This document shows, in pieces, positions 26,391 to 35,662 of a DNA stretch of 42,226 nucleotides. Origin of the DNA: Lichenifustis flavocetrariae. GTDB taxonomy: Bacteria; Pseudomonadota; Alphaproteobacteria; Rhizobiales; Beijerinckiaceae. The position numbers and the translations under genes were made by a program. Position 1 is the first letter of the stretch, and every line of letters starts with the position of its first letter. The stretch covers positions 1 to 42,226 of the forward strand of contig NZ_JAMOIM010000041.1 in assembly GCF_026130545.1 (NCBI RefSeq). The letters run 5' to 3'. The notes under the pieces were generated by a model. It made no database searches. It worked only from the letters and a program-made list of their open reading frames with translations, and was not told where the DNA came from.

Positions 26391-27269
26391 ATGAAGGGTT
26401 TGGACGCTGGAAAGGCCGGCACGTTCAGGATCGGCGGTAATATCTCGGTGAACCGCCTGGGCTTTGGCGCCATGCGGTTGACGGGCAAAGGGATCTGGGG
26501 CGATCCGGCCGACCGTGCTGAATGCCTGCGCACGCTACGATGCCTGCCGGAGCTCGGGATCAACTTCATCGACACGGCCGATTCGTATGGTCCGGACGTC
26601 TCCGAACACCTGATCCGCGAAGCGCTCCACCCCTATGGCGACATCGTCGTTGCCACGAAGGCCGGATTGGTGCGGACCGGACCCGAGCAGTGGCACCCGG
26701 TCGGGCGGCCGGAATACCTGCGGCAGCAGGCGCTCATGAGTCTCAGATTTCTTGGCGTGAGCCAGATCAGCCTCTGGCAGCTGCATCGCATCGATCCGAA
26801 AGTGCCGCGCGACGAGCAGTTCGGCGCGATCAAGTCCCTTCTCGACGACGGCCTCATTCGACATGCCGGGCTAAGCGAGGTCTCGGTCGAGGAGATCGAG
26901 GCCGCCGAGAAGGTATTCCCGGTGGCAACGGTGCAGAACCGCTTCAACCTGATCGACCGGACGAGCGAGGCCGTCCTCAATCATTGCGAGTCAAAAGGTA
27001 TCGGCTTCATCCCGTGGTTCCCGCTGGCCTCGGGCAGCCTTGCAAAACCGGGTTCTATGCTGGACAACATTGCCAAACGCCACACCGCTGTCCCGAGCCA
27101 GATCGCCCTTGCTTGGGTGCTCAAGCGCAGTCCCGTGCTTCTCCCTATCCCGGGCACGTCGCGTGCCCGGCATCTCGAGGAGAATGTCGGTGCCGTGAAT
27201 ATCGTTCTGTCCGACGAGGAGTTCTTCGCGTTGGATAAAGAGGGCCGTGCAGCGTTCCAGCGAGCTTGA
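26391..27269 (+). CDS. Aldo/keto reductase
   Basis: This 292-residue NADPH-dependent TIM-barrel oxidoreductase reduces aldehydes or ketones. The catalytic tetrad is visible: Asp and Tyr in [11 protein letters not shown], Lys in [10 protein letters not shown] and His in LWQLHRIDP. The cofactor-binding end has [30 protein letters not shown] precedes the ATG, an excellent ribosome site. The VIT-type gene begins 3 bases after its stop, so it is the first gene of a run of four. The substrate is unknown. Bacterial relatives of this shape reduce small reactive aldehydes, which would suit the stress setting. Confidence 0.92.
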   Translation: MKGLDAGKAGTFRIGGNISVNRLGFGAMRLTGKGIWGDPADRAECLRTLRCLPELGINFIDTADSYGPDVSEHLIREALHPYGDIVVATKAGLVRTGPEQWHPVGRPEYLRQQALMSLRFLGVSQISLWQLHRIDPKVPRDEQFGAIKSLLDDGLIRHAGLSEVSVEEIEAAEKVFPVATVQNRFNLIDRTSEAVLNHCESKGIGFIPWFPLASGSLAKPGSMLDNIAKRHTAVPSQIALAWVLKRSPVLLPIPGTSRARHLEENVGAVNIVLSDEEFFALDKEGRAAFQRA

Positions 27270-27272
27270 TGC

Positions 27273-28016
27273 GTGGCCAAAGGCTCAGGAGATGACAGGT
27301 CCGCGGCCAGGGAACCCAGGAGGCGTTTCGCGGGAGACGAAAAACACGTCACTGGCCGCCTCGGTTGGCTGCGCGCCGCGGTCCTCGGCGCAAACGACGG
27401 CGTCCTGTCGACCTCCAGCCTGATCATCGGCGTCGCCAGCGCGCAGGGAACACCTCGCAACATCCTGATCGCCGGCGTCTCCGGCCTGATCGCGGGGGCA
27501 ATGTCGATGGCGGCCGGCGAATATGTCTCGGTCAGCTCTCAAGCCGATTCCGAGCACGCCGACATCGCCCGGGAAACGCTGGAACTGCGGGACGACTGCG
27601 GCGGCGAAGTGGCGGAACTCGCCGCGATCTATGTCGGAAGGGGTCTTGATAACGGGTTGGCCGCCCAGGTCGCCGAGCAGTTGATGGCCCGCGATGCCCT
27701 TGGTGCACACACCCGCGACGAACTCGGCATCTCCCCGGCGAATGCGGCGAGGCCAGTGCAGGCGGCCCTGGCCTCGGCCGCATCCTTCGCGGTCGGCGCG
27801 GCGCTTCCTCTTGCGATGGCGCTCCTCGCGCCGGCCGGCTTCGTGGTCGGGTCCATATCGGTCGCCTCGCTCCTGTTCCTCGCGTTCTTGGGAGCCGTCG
27901 GAGCCAGGATCGGCGGCGCCGGCGTGCCGCGAGCCGCGCTCCGTGTTACCTTCTGGGGCGCCCTGGCCATGGCCATCACGGCTGGGATCGGAATGCTTTT
28001 CGGAACGGGGGCGTGA
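27273..28016 (+). CDS. VIT/CCC1-family metal transporter
   Basis: This 247-residue membrane protein belongs to the vacuolar-iron-transporter family (Fe2+/Mn2+ export or storage across membranes). Signatures are LRAAVLGANDGVLSTSSLI in the first helix and LIAGAMSMAAGEYVSVSSQ in the second. A charged metal-binding domain follows (about 92-160, with acidic and histidine residues), then three C-terminal helices (SAASFAVGAALPLAMALLA, SVASLLFLAFLGAVGA and ALAMAITAGIGMLFG). It starts with GTG at 27273, three bases after the aldo/keto reductase stop. The next gene overlaps its stop by four bases. Removing Fe2+ would limit oxidative damage, an inference from the family. Confidence 0.9.
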   Translation: MAKGSGDDRSAAREPRRRFAGDEKHVTGRLGWLRAAVLGANDGVLSTSSLIIGVASAQGTPRNILIAGVSGLIAGAMSMAAGEYVSVSSQADSEHADIARETLELRDDCGGEVAELAAIYVGRGLDNGLAAQVAEQLMARDALGAHTRDELGISPANAARPVQAALASAASFAVGAALPLAMALLAPAGFVVGSISVASLLFLAFLGAVGARIGGAGVPRAALRVTFWGALAMAITAGIGMLFGTGA

Positions 28017-28906
28017 GCCGTGTCGTGACCTGCATCCTCAACGAGTCGGCTGGGTCGCACCGCGCCGCCGAGGCTCGGCGGCTGATCACCCGAATCGCGG
28101 CCGAACAAGGAGGGACGGCGCACATTATTCTTTCCACGGACGGATCCACGCTATCCATGCTCGCGGGGCAGGCGCTTGCGGACGGCGCGTTGCTGGCGGC
28201 TGGGGGCGGCGACGGGACCGTCGGAACGGTCGCGGCGGCGTTGGTTGACACGAATGTCGCCCTTGGGGTCCTGCCGATGGGAACCCGCAACCACTTCGCG
28301 AAGGATCTCGGCATCCCGCTCGGCCTCGAGGCGGCGGTGCGGACGCTGTTCACCGGCCGGATCGACAGCGTAGACGTCGCCGAGGTGAACGGGCGCGTCT
28401 TCGTCAACAATTCCAGCATCGGCATCTACCCGCAGATCGCGCGGGAGCGAAGCCTAGAACGCCATCGCGGCGGTCGCGGCTGGTCCGCCCTCGCGCGCGC
28501 CGCGGCGCGGCTCCTCCGACGATCTCCGATGTTGCATGTCGATCTCGACGTCGATCAGGGGCAGTGGCTTTCCACTGAGACGTCACTCGTGTTCGTCGGC
28601 AACAATCGATATTCGATTGAAGGCCTGTTCCTCGGGTCCCGCGCCTCCCTTCGGAGCGGCTCGCTGTGGATCTTCGTGGCTCCGGGCAGCAATCGTTTCA
28701 CGCTGCTCGGCTTGGCCTTGCGGGGACTGATGGGACGCGTCCACGACTCAGATCTGGCGACGTTCGACGGCGTCCAGGCGTCGGTGCGAATGCATCGGGC
28801 CTTCGTCGAAGTCGCCACCGACGGCGAGGTGAACCTCATGCCGACCCCACTCCACTATCGAATCCGCCCGGCCGCGTTGCGCGTGGTCGTGCCGCAGGCG
28901 TCCTGA
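28013..28906 (+). CDS. Diacylglycerol kinase-like lipid kinase
   Basis: This 297-residue protein has the DAGK catalytic domain. The ATP-binding motif is AAGGGDGTVGTVA (around residue 65), followed by LGVLPMGTRNHFAKDLGIP. The YegS/DgkB-like C-terminal beta-sandwich carries VFVNNSSIGIYP and a late VATDGEVNL acidic motif. Relatives phosphorylate diacylglycerol or similar lipids with ATP; the substrate here is unknown. The GTG start overlaps the VIT stop (GTGA), so translation is likely coupled. A metallophosphoesterase follows 21 bases later. It may recycle lipid headgroup products in envelope stress, but this is inference. Confidence 0.88.
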   Translation: MSRVVTCILNESAGSHRAAEARRLITRIAAEQGGTAHIILSTDGSTLSMLAGQALADGALLAAGGGDGTVGTVAAALVDTNVALGVLPMGTRNHFAKDLGIPLGLEAAVRTLFTGRIDSVDVAEVNGRVFVNNSSIGIYPQIARERSLERHRGGRGWSALARAAARLLRRSPMLHVDLDVDQGQWLSTETSLVFVGNNRYSIEGLFLGSRASLRSGSLWIFVAPGSNRFTLLGLALRGLMGRVHDSDLATFDGVQASVRMHRAFVEVATDGEVNLMPTPLHYRIRPAALRVVVPQAS

Positions 28907-28927
28907 GCGCGACGGAACCGGATCTCC

Positions 28928-29848
28928 TTGCGCACGATCGCACATCTCTCCGACCTTCACTTCGGCCGCGTCGACCCGGCTATCCCGCCGGCGCTGCTCC
29001 GCGCGGTGTCGGCGGCGATGCCGCACCTTGTGGTCATGTCGGGTGACTTCACGCAGCGGGCGCGCGTGCGGGAGTTCGAAGAGGCGGCTCGATTCGTCGA
29101 GGCGCTGCCAGTGCCGGTCCTTTCGGTACCCGGCAACCATGACGTGCCGCTCTACGACGTAATGCGGCGTTGGCTGTCGCCACTGGGCCGGTATCGGCGC
29201 TACATCGCGAGCGATCTCGCGCCATTCTACGGCGATGCGGAAATCGCCGTGCTGGGGGTCAACACTGCCAGATCGCTGACCTTTAAGAGCGGGCGCATCA
29301 ACCGGCGCCAGATCGGCGCCGCTGTGGCACGGCTGGCGCTCTGCGGTCCGGACGTCATGCGTATCGTCGTCACGCACCATCCATTCGACGCGACTGATGG
29401 AGATCCAGCCGATGAAGCGAGGCTGGCCGTCCTCGGCCGGGCGGACATGGCGATGGCCGGGTTGCTCCGAGTGGGCGTCGACATCATACTATCCGGTCAC
29501 TTGCACGCCAGCGGCATCGGCCAGACCACCATGCGCTACCCCCTGCCGGCTCATGCGGCGCTTCTGATCCAGGCAGGTACCGCGACGTCGACGCGGCGAC
29601 GCGGCGAGGAGAATTCATTTAACGTGGTCCGAATTGCCGAGCGCGAGGTGGCGATCGAACGGATGGTCTGGCGCCCCGATCGCGGCGACTTCACTTCCGC
29701 GGGGACGGACCGCTTCCTGAAGGCAGAGGTCGATTGGGTTCATTTCGGACCACCGGCGGGACCAGCTCCCGAAGGAGGTCGAGATCTTGGATCCGGAGCA
29801 ACCCCCCTCGTGACCGCTCCAACGGCTGCAAACACGAAGACGCCATGA
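28928..29848 (+). CDS. Calcineurin-like metallophosphoesterase
   Basis: This 306-residue phosphoesterase has the complete dimetal motif set: HLSDLHFG (DxH), MSGDFTQRAR (GD), VPGNHDVPLYD (GNHD), VTHHPF and SGHLHASG (GHxH). It resembles the CpdA-type (3',5'-cyclic nucleotide phosphodiesterase) branch, but lipid or nucleotide pyrophosphate substrates are equally possible. The start is TTG at 28928, 21 bases after the lipid kinase stop. No signal peptide is seen, so it is cytoplasmic. It converges with the P-type ATPase, whose stop lies 8 bases beyond its own. The C-terminal 50 residues are low-complexity and probably flexible. Confidence 0.88.
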   Translation: MRTIAHLSDLHFGRVDPAIPPALLRAVSAAMPHLVVMSGDFTQRARVREFEEAARFVEALPVPVLSVPGNHDVPLYDVMRRWLSPLGRYRRYIASDLAPFYGDAEIAVLGVNTARSLTFKSGRINRRQIGAAVARLALCGPDVMRIVVTHHPFDATDGDPADEARLAVLGRADMAMAGLLRVGVDIILSGHLHASGIGQTTMRYPLPAHAALLIQAGTATSTRRRGEENSFNVVRIAEREVAIERMVWRPDRGDFTSAGTDRFLKAEVDWVHFGPPAGPAPEGGRDLGSGATPLVTAPTAANTKTP

Positions 29849-29856
29849 TCGGCCCT

Positions 29857-32478
29857 TCACCCGCCGAGGGGTTCGGCCGCATGGGACAGGATCGCGACAT
29901 CCTTCGCGGCAGGTGAGCCTCCCTCGGGGCAGAAAGGTCGAGCTTCGCGCAACATGCCGATCGCCCATGGCTTTAGGAGTTCGGCCGAGACGAGGTAGAC
30001 GACCACGAGAACGCCGATGCCGGCCAGGGTCGCGGGCGGCGGTACCTGGAAGCCGAACCAAGCTCCGGCCGGCGTAAAGGGCAGCGCCATGGCGGCGGCG
30101 AGCGCCACCAAGGAGGACGCAGCCAGGGCGAGACTGGGGCGGTTGCGCCAAGGGCGACTGTTCGTGCGGATGATGAAGATGACGAGGATCTGCGTGACCA
30201 TCGACTCGAGAAACCATGTCGTCCGGAACTCGGCGGGAGAGACCTGAAACACGAACAGCAGCGCGCCGAATGTCAGGAAGTCGAAGACCGAGGACATCGG
30301 GCCCGTGATCGCGGCGAACCTGATGAGGCCCTTCAGGTCCCAGACCTGCGGCTTCGCCGTCGCCTCAGGACGGACCTCGTCGAAGGGGATGCCGATTTCC
30401 GAAAGAACATAGATCAAGTTGTTCAGTAGGATTTGTGTCGGAAGCATCGGTAGGAACGGGAGCGCGATTGAGGCGATCGCCATTGACAGCATGTTGCCGA
30501 AATTCGAGCTGGCTCCCATGCGCACGTATTTGAGGATGTTCGCGAAGGTGCGGCGCCCTTCCTGGACGCCGTCCGCGACAACCGCGAGGTCGGAGGCGAG
30601 AAGGATCATGTCCGCGGCCGCCTGAGCCACGCCGGTCGCCCCATCGACCGATAGTCCGATGTCGGCCAGCTTGAGAGCCGGGGCATCGTTGATGCCGTCG
30701 CCCAGATAGCCGACAATCTCGCCTCCGGCCTGAAGCGCCTTGACGATGCGGGATTTCTGGTTCGGCGCCAGACGACCGAAGGCGGCGACCGTGCGGACCT
30801 GAACCGCCAATGCGTCGTCGCCCATCGCCGAAACGTCGGCGCCGGAAAGGACGGTCCCCGCCTGCAAGCCGACAAGACCGGCGAGCCGCTTAACCACGAT
30901 CGGATCGTCGCCCGACAGGATCTTCAGCTTGATGCCCGCCGCCGCCAGTCGAGCGATGGCCGCCTTGGCGGTCGGCTTCGGAGGGTCAGCAAAGGCGCAG
31001 AGGCCCTCGAGAACAAGGTCGCATTCATCGGTGGCGTCGACATCACGGGTCGGCCCCGACCATGGACGGGAGGCGACCGCAACCGATCGCATGCCGTCCT
31101 CAGCCAAGGCGACGACGCGGCTCGCCGCTTGCTTCCGTTCCGCTTCGCCCATCGGGCTGGAGGTATCGCCGGACCGTTGCAGGGTACAAAGCGCCAGGAC
31201 CGCCTCGGGCGTGCCCTTGACGATCAGGAGCACGCCGTCCGGACCCTTCGCAAGGACGGATCCGAGCCGCCGCGTGAAGTCGAACGCATGCCGACCCTCG
31301 AGGGTCCAGCCTTTTGCAGCGTCCTTGTCGCCCCGGGTCAACGCCGCATCGAGCGCCCCTCGGTCGCCGCTCAAGCTGGCCGCGATCGCTCCAAGCCTGG
31401 CAGCCTTGGCATCGTCGGCGCCGGAAGGATCGAGGCTACGGGCAACCGTGATCTCGGGCGAGGTCAGCGTGCCTGTCTTGTCCGTGCAGAGGACCGTCAT
31501 GGCGCCGAGATCGTGAATGGACGCGAGGCGCTTGACGATGACCTTGCGCTTGGCCATGCGAACCGCGCCGCGCGACAGCGTGACCGTCATGATCATCGGG
31601 AGGAGTTCGGGCGTGAGGCCGACCGCGAGCGCAACGGCGAAAAGCAGCGAATCCAGCACGGGCCGCCCGAGAAAGACGCGCGCGGCCAGAACCACGACGA
31701 CCAGCGCCATCGTCAGCCGCGCCGTCACGAGAGCGTACTCGCGCATGTCGCGCTGGAATGGGGACGGAGCCTGAACCTCGGCGAGGGCCGCCGCGGCGGT
31801 GCCGAAGACGGTTGCGCTCCCGGTGTTGACGACGAGGGCGATCGCCTCTCCACTCTGGGCGACGGCACCACGGAACAAGGCGTTGGATGCCTCCCCGGCC
31901 GTCGTCGCGGTCACCTTGCCTGCGTGCTTTTCGACCGGATAGGGCTCTCCTGTCAGGGCCGCCTCGCCGGCCATGAAGGCCGTGCTTTCGAGGATCAGCA
32001 CATCGGCCGGAATGATGTCGCCCGAACGGACGCGCACGACGTCGCCTGGAACCACCCTTTCGACCTCGATGTCCCGAAAGCCCCGTCGCGCTTGACCTCC
32101 GCCTTCAGCGCAACCGAGCGGCGCAGGATATCGGCGGCCTTGACCGCATGTCCTTCCTGGAAGGTGTCGAGACCGAGCGACACCGCGAGGATCGCAACGA
32201 TGATCGATCCTCCGATGGTGTCACCGGTCGCGACTGAGACGATCCCGGCCGCCAGGAGGATGAGCGACAGCGGCTCGAGCAGGCGCCTGAGGACGGCGCG
32301 GAAAAGACCTGCCTTCCTGGTCGGAGCGTCGCTGTTAGGCCCATACTTAGAGAGGCGACGAGCGGCCTCCGCAGCATTTAGGCCTTCGGTACCGCATCCC
32401 AGCGCGGAGCAAAGCGCCTCCGGCGTCCGCGTCCAAAAGGCGCCCACCGTCGCGGAGGGGGGAGGATCCGGGTGTCAT
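29857..32478 (-). pseudogene. MgtA-type P-type Mg2+ ATPase, frameshifted
   Basis: All parts of an about 870-residue P3B-type (Mg2+ import) ATPase are present but in more than one frame. The actuator loop has FMAGEAALTGEPYPVEKH. The membrane motif is LTPELLPMIMTVTLSRGAV, the phosphorylated aspartate is in LCTDKTGTLTSPE, and the hinge is GDGINDAPALKLADIGLSVD. The first 120 residues (NAAEAARRLSKYGPNS onward) lie in another frame; after KRDGAFG they should continue RDIEVERVVPGDVV, which needs one base more at a CCC run near 32073. A second shift is at six G (32457-32462): with five, the ATG at 32478, which overlaps the acetate kinase stop, would read MTPGSSPSATVGAFWTRTPE. Both shifts are at homopolymers, so sequencing error is possible. 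If real, the pump is dead. Confidence 0.8.
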
Positions 32479-33666
32479 AGGCTGCGTCCCTGGGCCCGCA
32501 AGACCGCGTGGGTCTCGTCCGCGATGACCTGCTCTTCATCGGTCGGGACGACGAGCATGGCGACCTTCGCGTGAGCGGCCTAGATCCGTGTGAGATTGCG
32601 CGCATTGGCGTCGGCGTCGACCGCGACGTCGAGCCAGGCGAGGCGGGCGCAGATGGCGGCGCGGATCTCGGGCTGATGCTCGCCGATTCCGGCTGTGAAG
32701 ACCAAGCCGTCCAGTCTGCCGAGGGTGTTGGCGGTGGCGGCCACTTCCCGGGCAATGCGGAAGGCGAAGAGGTCGAGCGCCTCGCGTGCGGCCGATTCGG
32801 GGCTGGCGAGGAGATCCCGCGTGTCGGCGCTGAGGTGTGAGACCCCGAGGAGCCCCGCGCGATAGTAGAGCATGTCCTCGACGGCCTCGATCGTCATGCC
32901 GCGCACCTTGACGAGATGCACCAGGACGCCCGGATCCAGCGCGCCCGAACGCGTCGCCATCGGGATGCCGTCGAGGGTCGAAAAGCCCATGCTGGTGTCG
33001 CGGCTGACCCTGCGTCCATCCTGCAGAGGCTCGCGCCGCTGCCGAGATGCGCGACGACGACGCGCCCCGCCGCCACCTCCGGCGCGACCTGACGGAGACG
33101 GGAGGCGATGAACTTGAACGAAAGGCCGTGGAAGCCGTAGCGCTTGATCCCCTCGTCGAACAAGGCACGCGGCAGGGCGAAACGGCGCACGAGGTCGGTC
33201 TGGCTGCGGTGGTACGCCGTGTCGAAGGAGGCGACCTGCGGCAGGTCGGGCCTGAGATGCCGCACCGCACGGATCAACCGAATGCTTTGCTGCTGGTGCA
33301 GGGGTGCGAGTGGCACGAGGCCCTCGATGGCGGCGAGCGTTTCATCCGTGATCGCCGTCGGCCCGTTGGGTCGGTCTCCGCCGTGGACGACCCGGTGTCC
33401 GACTGCCGACAGATCCGCCACCGCGAACTGATGGACGACCCAATCGAGGATCTGCTCGATCACCGCGTGGAGGTCGTCCGTCACCTTTGCCTTCACCGGG
33501 ATATCGATCCGCGTCCCCCCCGGTCGACCCGCAGGGTCAGAGGCTTTTCGGGCAGGTCGACCTCGCCCCCGCCGATGGCACGCATGCCGCGCGGTTCGAT
33601 CGCGAACAGGCCGAGCTTGATCGACGACGATTCCGGGTTGAAAGCGAGTAGGGTGTGATCGCTCAT
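32475..33666 (-). pseudogene. ackA: Acetate kinase, two frameshifts and an amber stop
   Basis: Acetate kinase makes ATP from acetyl phosphate. The whole about 397-residue gene is present in pieces. From ATG 33666 the frame reads LLAFNPESSSIKLGLFA (the family usually has NAGSSSIK) to KPLTLRVDRGG. One more base in the seven-C run at 33515-33521 would restore KAKVTDDLHA. The middle has VGHRVVHGGD, VASFDTAYH, RYGFHGLS and VVVAHLGSGASL, then a shift near 33023-33026 (probably a 4- or 7-base loss). The next piece is MGFSTLDGIPMATRSG, ending FTAGIGEHQPEIR and NARNLTRI, then TAG at 32580. Past it, AAHAKVAMLVVPTDEEQV continues to a natural stop at 32475. It follows the MCE gene by 30 bases. As sequenced it encodes no functional enzyme. 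Confidence 0.82.
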
Positions 33667-33696
33667 GTCATACCCTGTCGTTCACGGAGACTATCC

Positions 33697-34854
33697 TCAG
33701 AGATTGGCCGGCGGGTGAACGGCAGCATCCTTCAGGATCGGCGCGGCGACCCAAGTCCCGAGGTCGGCGACCGCCGCGCCGAAGGCGGCGTTCAGGGCCT
33801 TCACGGAGGCGACCTCGTCTGCGTCGGCGCTTGGCGCCTTGGCTTCGAACAGCCGGGTCGCGAGCACATGCCCATCCCCCGACAGGAGCTTGGCCGAGAA
33901 AACCACCTCCGCCACCCTTTCGGGACCGGTGAGGATGTCGAAGCGGCGAAGGTCGAGTTGGAGTTGCCGGTCGTCCTTGCCATAATCCATGGGCGCCACC
34001 AAGGTCGTGACCAGCTTCGCATCGTCGAAGCTTTGTGAGACCTTCTGCTGGAGCAGCGTCGGGAGCGCGTCGCTCCACTGCATCGTTCCGATGGGGCTGA
34101 TTTCCCCATCCGGCGACCGGGTCAGCAGGTGTTGGGTCTGAAGGGCGACGACAGCCGTCGGCGTGCCGATCACGATCTGCCCCAACGACGGTGCGGGTAG
34201 ACCAGCAAGCTTTGGTACGGCGAGGTCATAGACCGGTGGCGCCGCCTGCGCCGGCCCGCCACCGGCCATCTTCGCCAGACCGGCCATGACCGCGTCGACG
34301 CGTCCCGCGTTGTTCGCCAGGGCACCCGAAAAGACCTTCAGACTGTCCATCGTGGACTTGAGCGCATCGGAATTGTCGGCGAGGATCGCATCGACGTGTC
34401 CGAGCGTGTCTTGCGCCGATTGTGTCAGACTGCGGCCAGCGGCTGGATCAGCGACCAGCATCGGGGGGGCGCCATCCTGTGGCGCGAGCGGCAACGCGTT
34501 CGGATCCCCGCCCTCCAGGGACACCGCGACTGTTCCCATCAGGCCTTGGCTCGCGATGCCGGCCCGCGTGTCCTGACGGACCGGCGTGCCGGCAGCAATC
34601 GCGAGGGTTGCCAGGACCCGCCGAGGATCGTGAGTATCGACCGCGAGGTCCGCAACGGACCCGACCCGCATCCCGTCGAAGAGCACCGCGGCGCCGGGCT
34701 GCAGTCCGGAGACCTGGTTACCGAAGCGGACTCTTATAATCTGCTGATTGGACATCCCGCCGCTGTGGTTGAGCCAGAACACGAAGCCGAGGCAGGCCAG
34801 GATTGCAGCGAGCGTGAAGCCACCGATCGTCAGATAGCGGGCGTTGGTTTCCAT
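33697..34854 (-). CDS. MlaD-type MCE protein fused to auxiliary domain
   Basis: This 385-residue protein is the substrate-binding part of a lipid ABC system. One N-terminal membrane helix (YLTIGGFTLAAILACLGFVF, about 6-25) anchors it to the inner membrane. The MCE domain is at about 38-118 (IRVRFGNQVSGLQPGAAVLF, GTPVRQDTRAGIASQGLMG). A helical region (about 145-190) follows. The C-terminal domain (about 205-385: YDLAVPKLAGLPAPSLGQIV, WSDALPTLLQQKVSQSFDD and the rest) matches the ABC-transport-auxiliary (PqiC/DUF330-like) lipoprotein domain, here fused rather than separate and without a lipobox. It follows mlaF by 10 bases; GAGG precedes the ATG. Acetate kinase starts 30 bases downstream. Confidence 0.85.
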   Translation of the reverse strand: METNARYLTIGGFTLAAILACLGFVFWLNHSGGMSNQQIIRVRFGNQVSGLQPGAAVLFDGMRVGSVADLAVDTHDPRRVLATLAIAAGTPVRQDTRAGIASQGLMGTVAVSLEGGDPNALPLAPQDGAPPMLVADPAAGRSLTQSAQDTLGHVDAILADNSDALKSTMDSLKVFSGALANNAGRVDAVMAGLAKMAGGGPAQAAPPVYDLAVPKLAGLPAPSLGQIVIGTPTAVVALQTQHLLTRSPDGEISPIGTMQWSDALPTLLQQKVSQSFDDAKLVTTLVAPMDYGKDDRQLQLDLRRFDILTGPERVAEVVFSAKLLSGDGHVLATRLFEAKAPSADADEVASVKALNAAFGAAVADLGTWVAAPILKDAAVHPPANL

Positions 34855-34864
34855 CAATGCGGCC

Positions 34865-35659
34865 TCAAGGCTTTTGCGGCGGCGGCGCCACTGCTTTGCT
34901 CTCGGCCCGCGCGCGCGGGCCGCCGAAATAGGCCTTCACCCAAGGATGTTGGCAGGCCAACATGGTCGTCATCGATCCGACGGCGACGATGCGCCCGTCC
35001 GCAAGCGCCGCGATCCGGTCGCAAACCGCTTCCAGGCTGTCGAGGTCGTGCGTGACCATGAACACCGTCAGCCCGAGCGTCCGCTGCAGCGTCTTGATCA
35101 GGACATCGAACTCGCCGGCTGCGATCGGGTCGAGCCCGGAGGTCGGCTCATCGAGGAATACGATGTCGGGCTCGAGGGCGAGCGAGCGGGCCAGCGCGAC
35201 CCGTTTCGTCATCCCGCCGGAGAGTTCCGCCGGAAATTTTTCCATGTCCTCGTGGGCGAGGCCTACCATCCGCAGCTTGGTCTCGGCGACCTCGGTCCGG
35301 AGCGCATCGGGCAGTTCCAGATACTCGCGCATCGGGAATTCGACATTCTGGCGAACGGTCAGCGCGGAGAAAAGGGCACCTTGCTGGAACAACACGCCCC
35401 AGCGTCGTTCGACGTCGCGCATCGCCTCGATGCCGATGGCGTCAGGGTCGTTTCCGAGGACCCGAATGCTGCCGGAGCGCTTCGGCAGCAGGCCGAGGAT
35501 CGTCCGCAACAACACGGACTTGCCGCCGCCCGATGCGCCCACGATCCCCAGGATTTCGCCCTGCCGCACATCGAGGTCGAGGTTGTCGATCACCAGATGG
35601 GCGCCGAAGCTGACGACGAGTCCATGCACGCTGATTGCGTAATCGTGCGGCTGATCCAT
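34865..35659 (-). CDS. Mla-type lipid ABC transporter ATPase
   Basis: This 264-residue ATPase energises an MCE-type lipid transporter. Walker A is GASGGGKSVLLRTILGL, the Q-loop is in VLFQQGALFSALTVRQNVEF, the signature is LSGGMTKRVALARSLAL, Walker B is DIVFLDEPTSGLDP and the switch histidine is in MVTHDLDSLEAV. FQQGALFSALTV and GGMTKR are hallmarks of the MlaF branch. It starts 3 bases after the permease stop and precedes the MCE gene by 10 bases, so the three form one unit. The C-terminal proline- and alanine-rich tail (about 20 residues) is probably disordered. Confidence 0.92.
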   Translation of the reverse strand: MDQPHDYAISVHGLVVSFGAHLVIDNLDLDVRQGEILGIVGASGGGKSVLLRTILGLLPKRSGSIRVLGNDPDAIGIEAMRDVERRWGVLFQQGALFSALTVRQNVEFPMREYLELPDALRTEVAETKLRMVGLAHEDMEKFPAELSGGMTKRVALARSLALEPDIVFLDEPTSGLDPIAAGEFDVLIKTLQRTLGLTVFMVTHDLDSLEAVCDRIAALADGRIVAVGSMTTMLACQHPWVKAYFGGPRARAESKAVAPPPQKP

Positions 35660-35662
35660 CGC

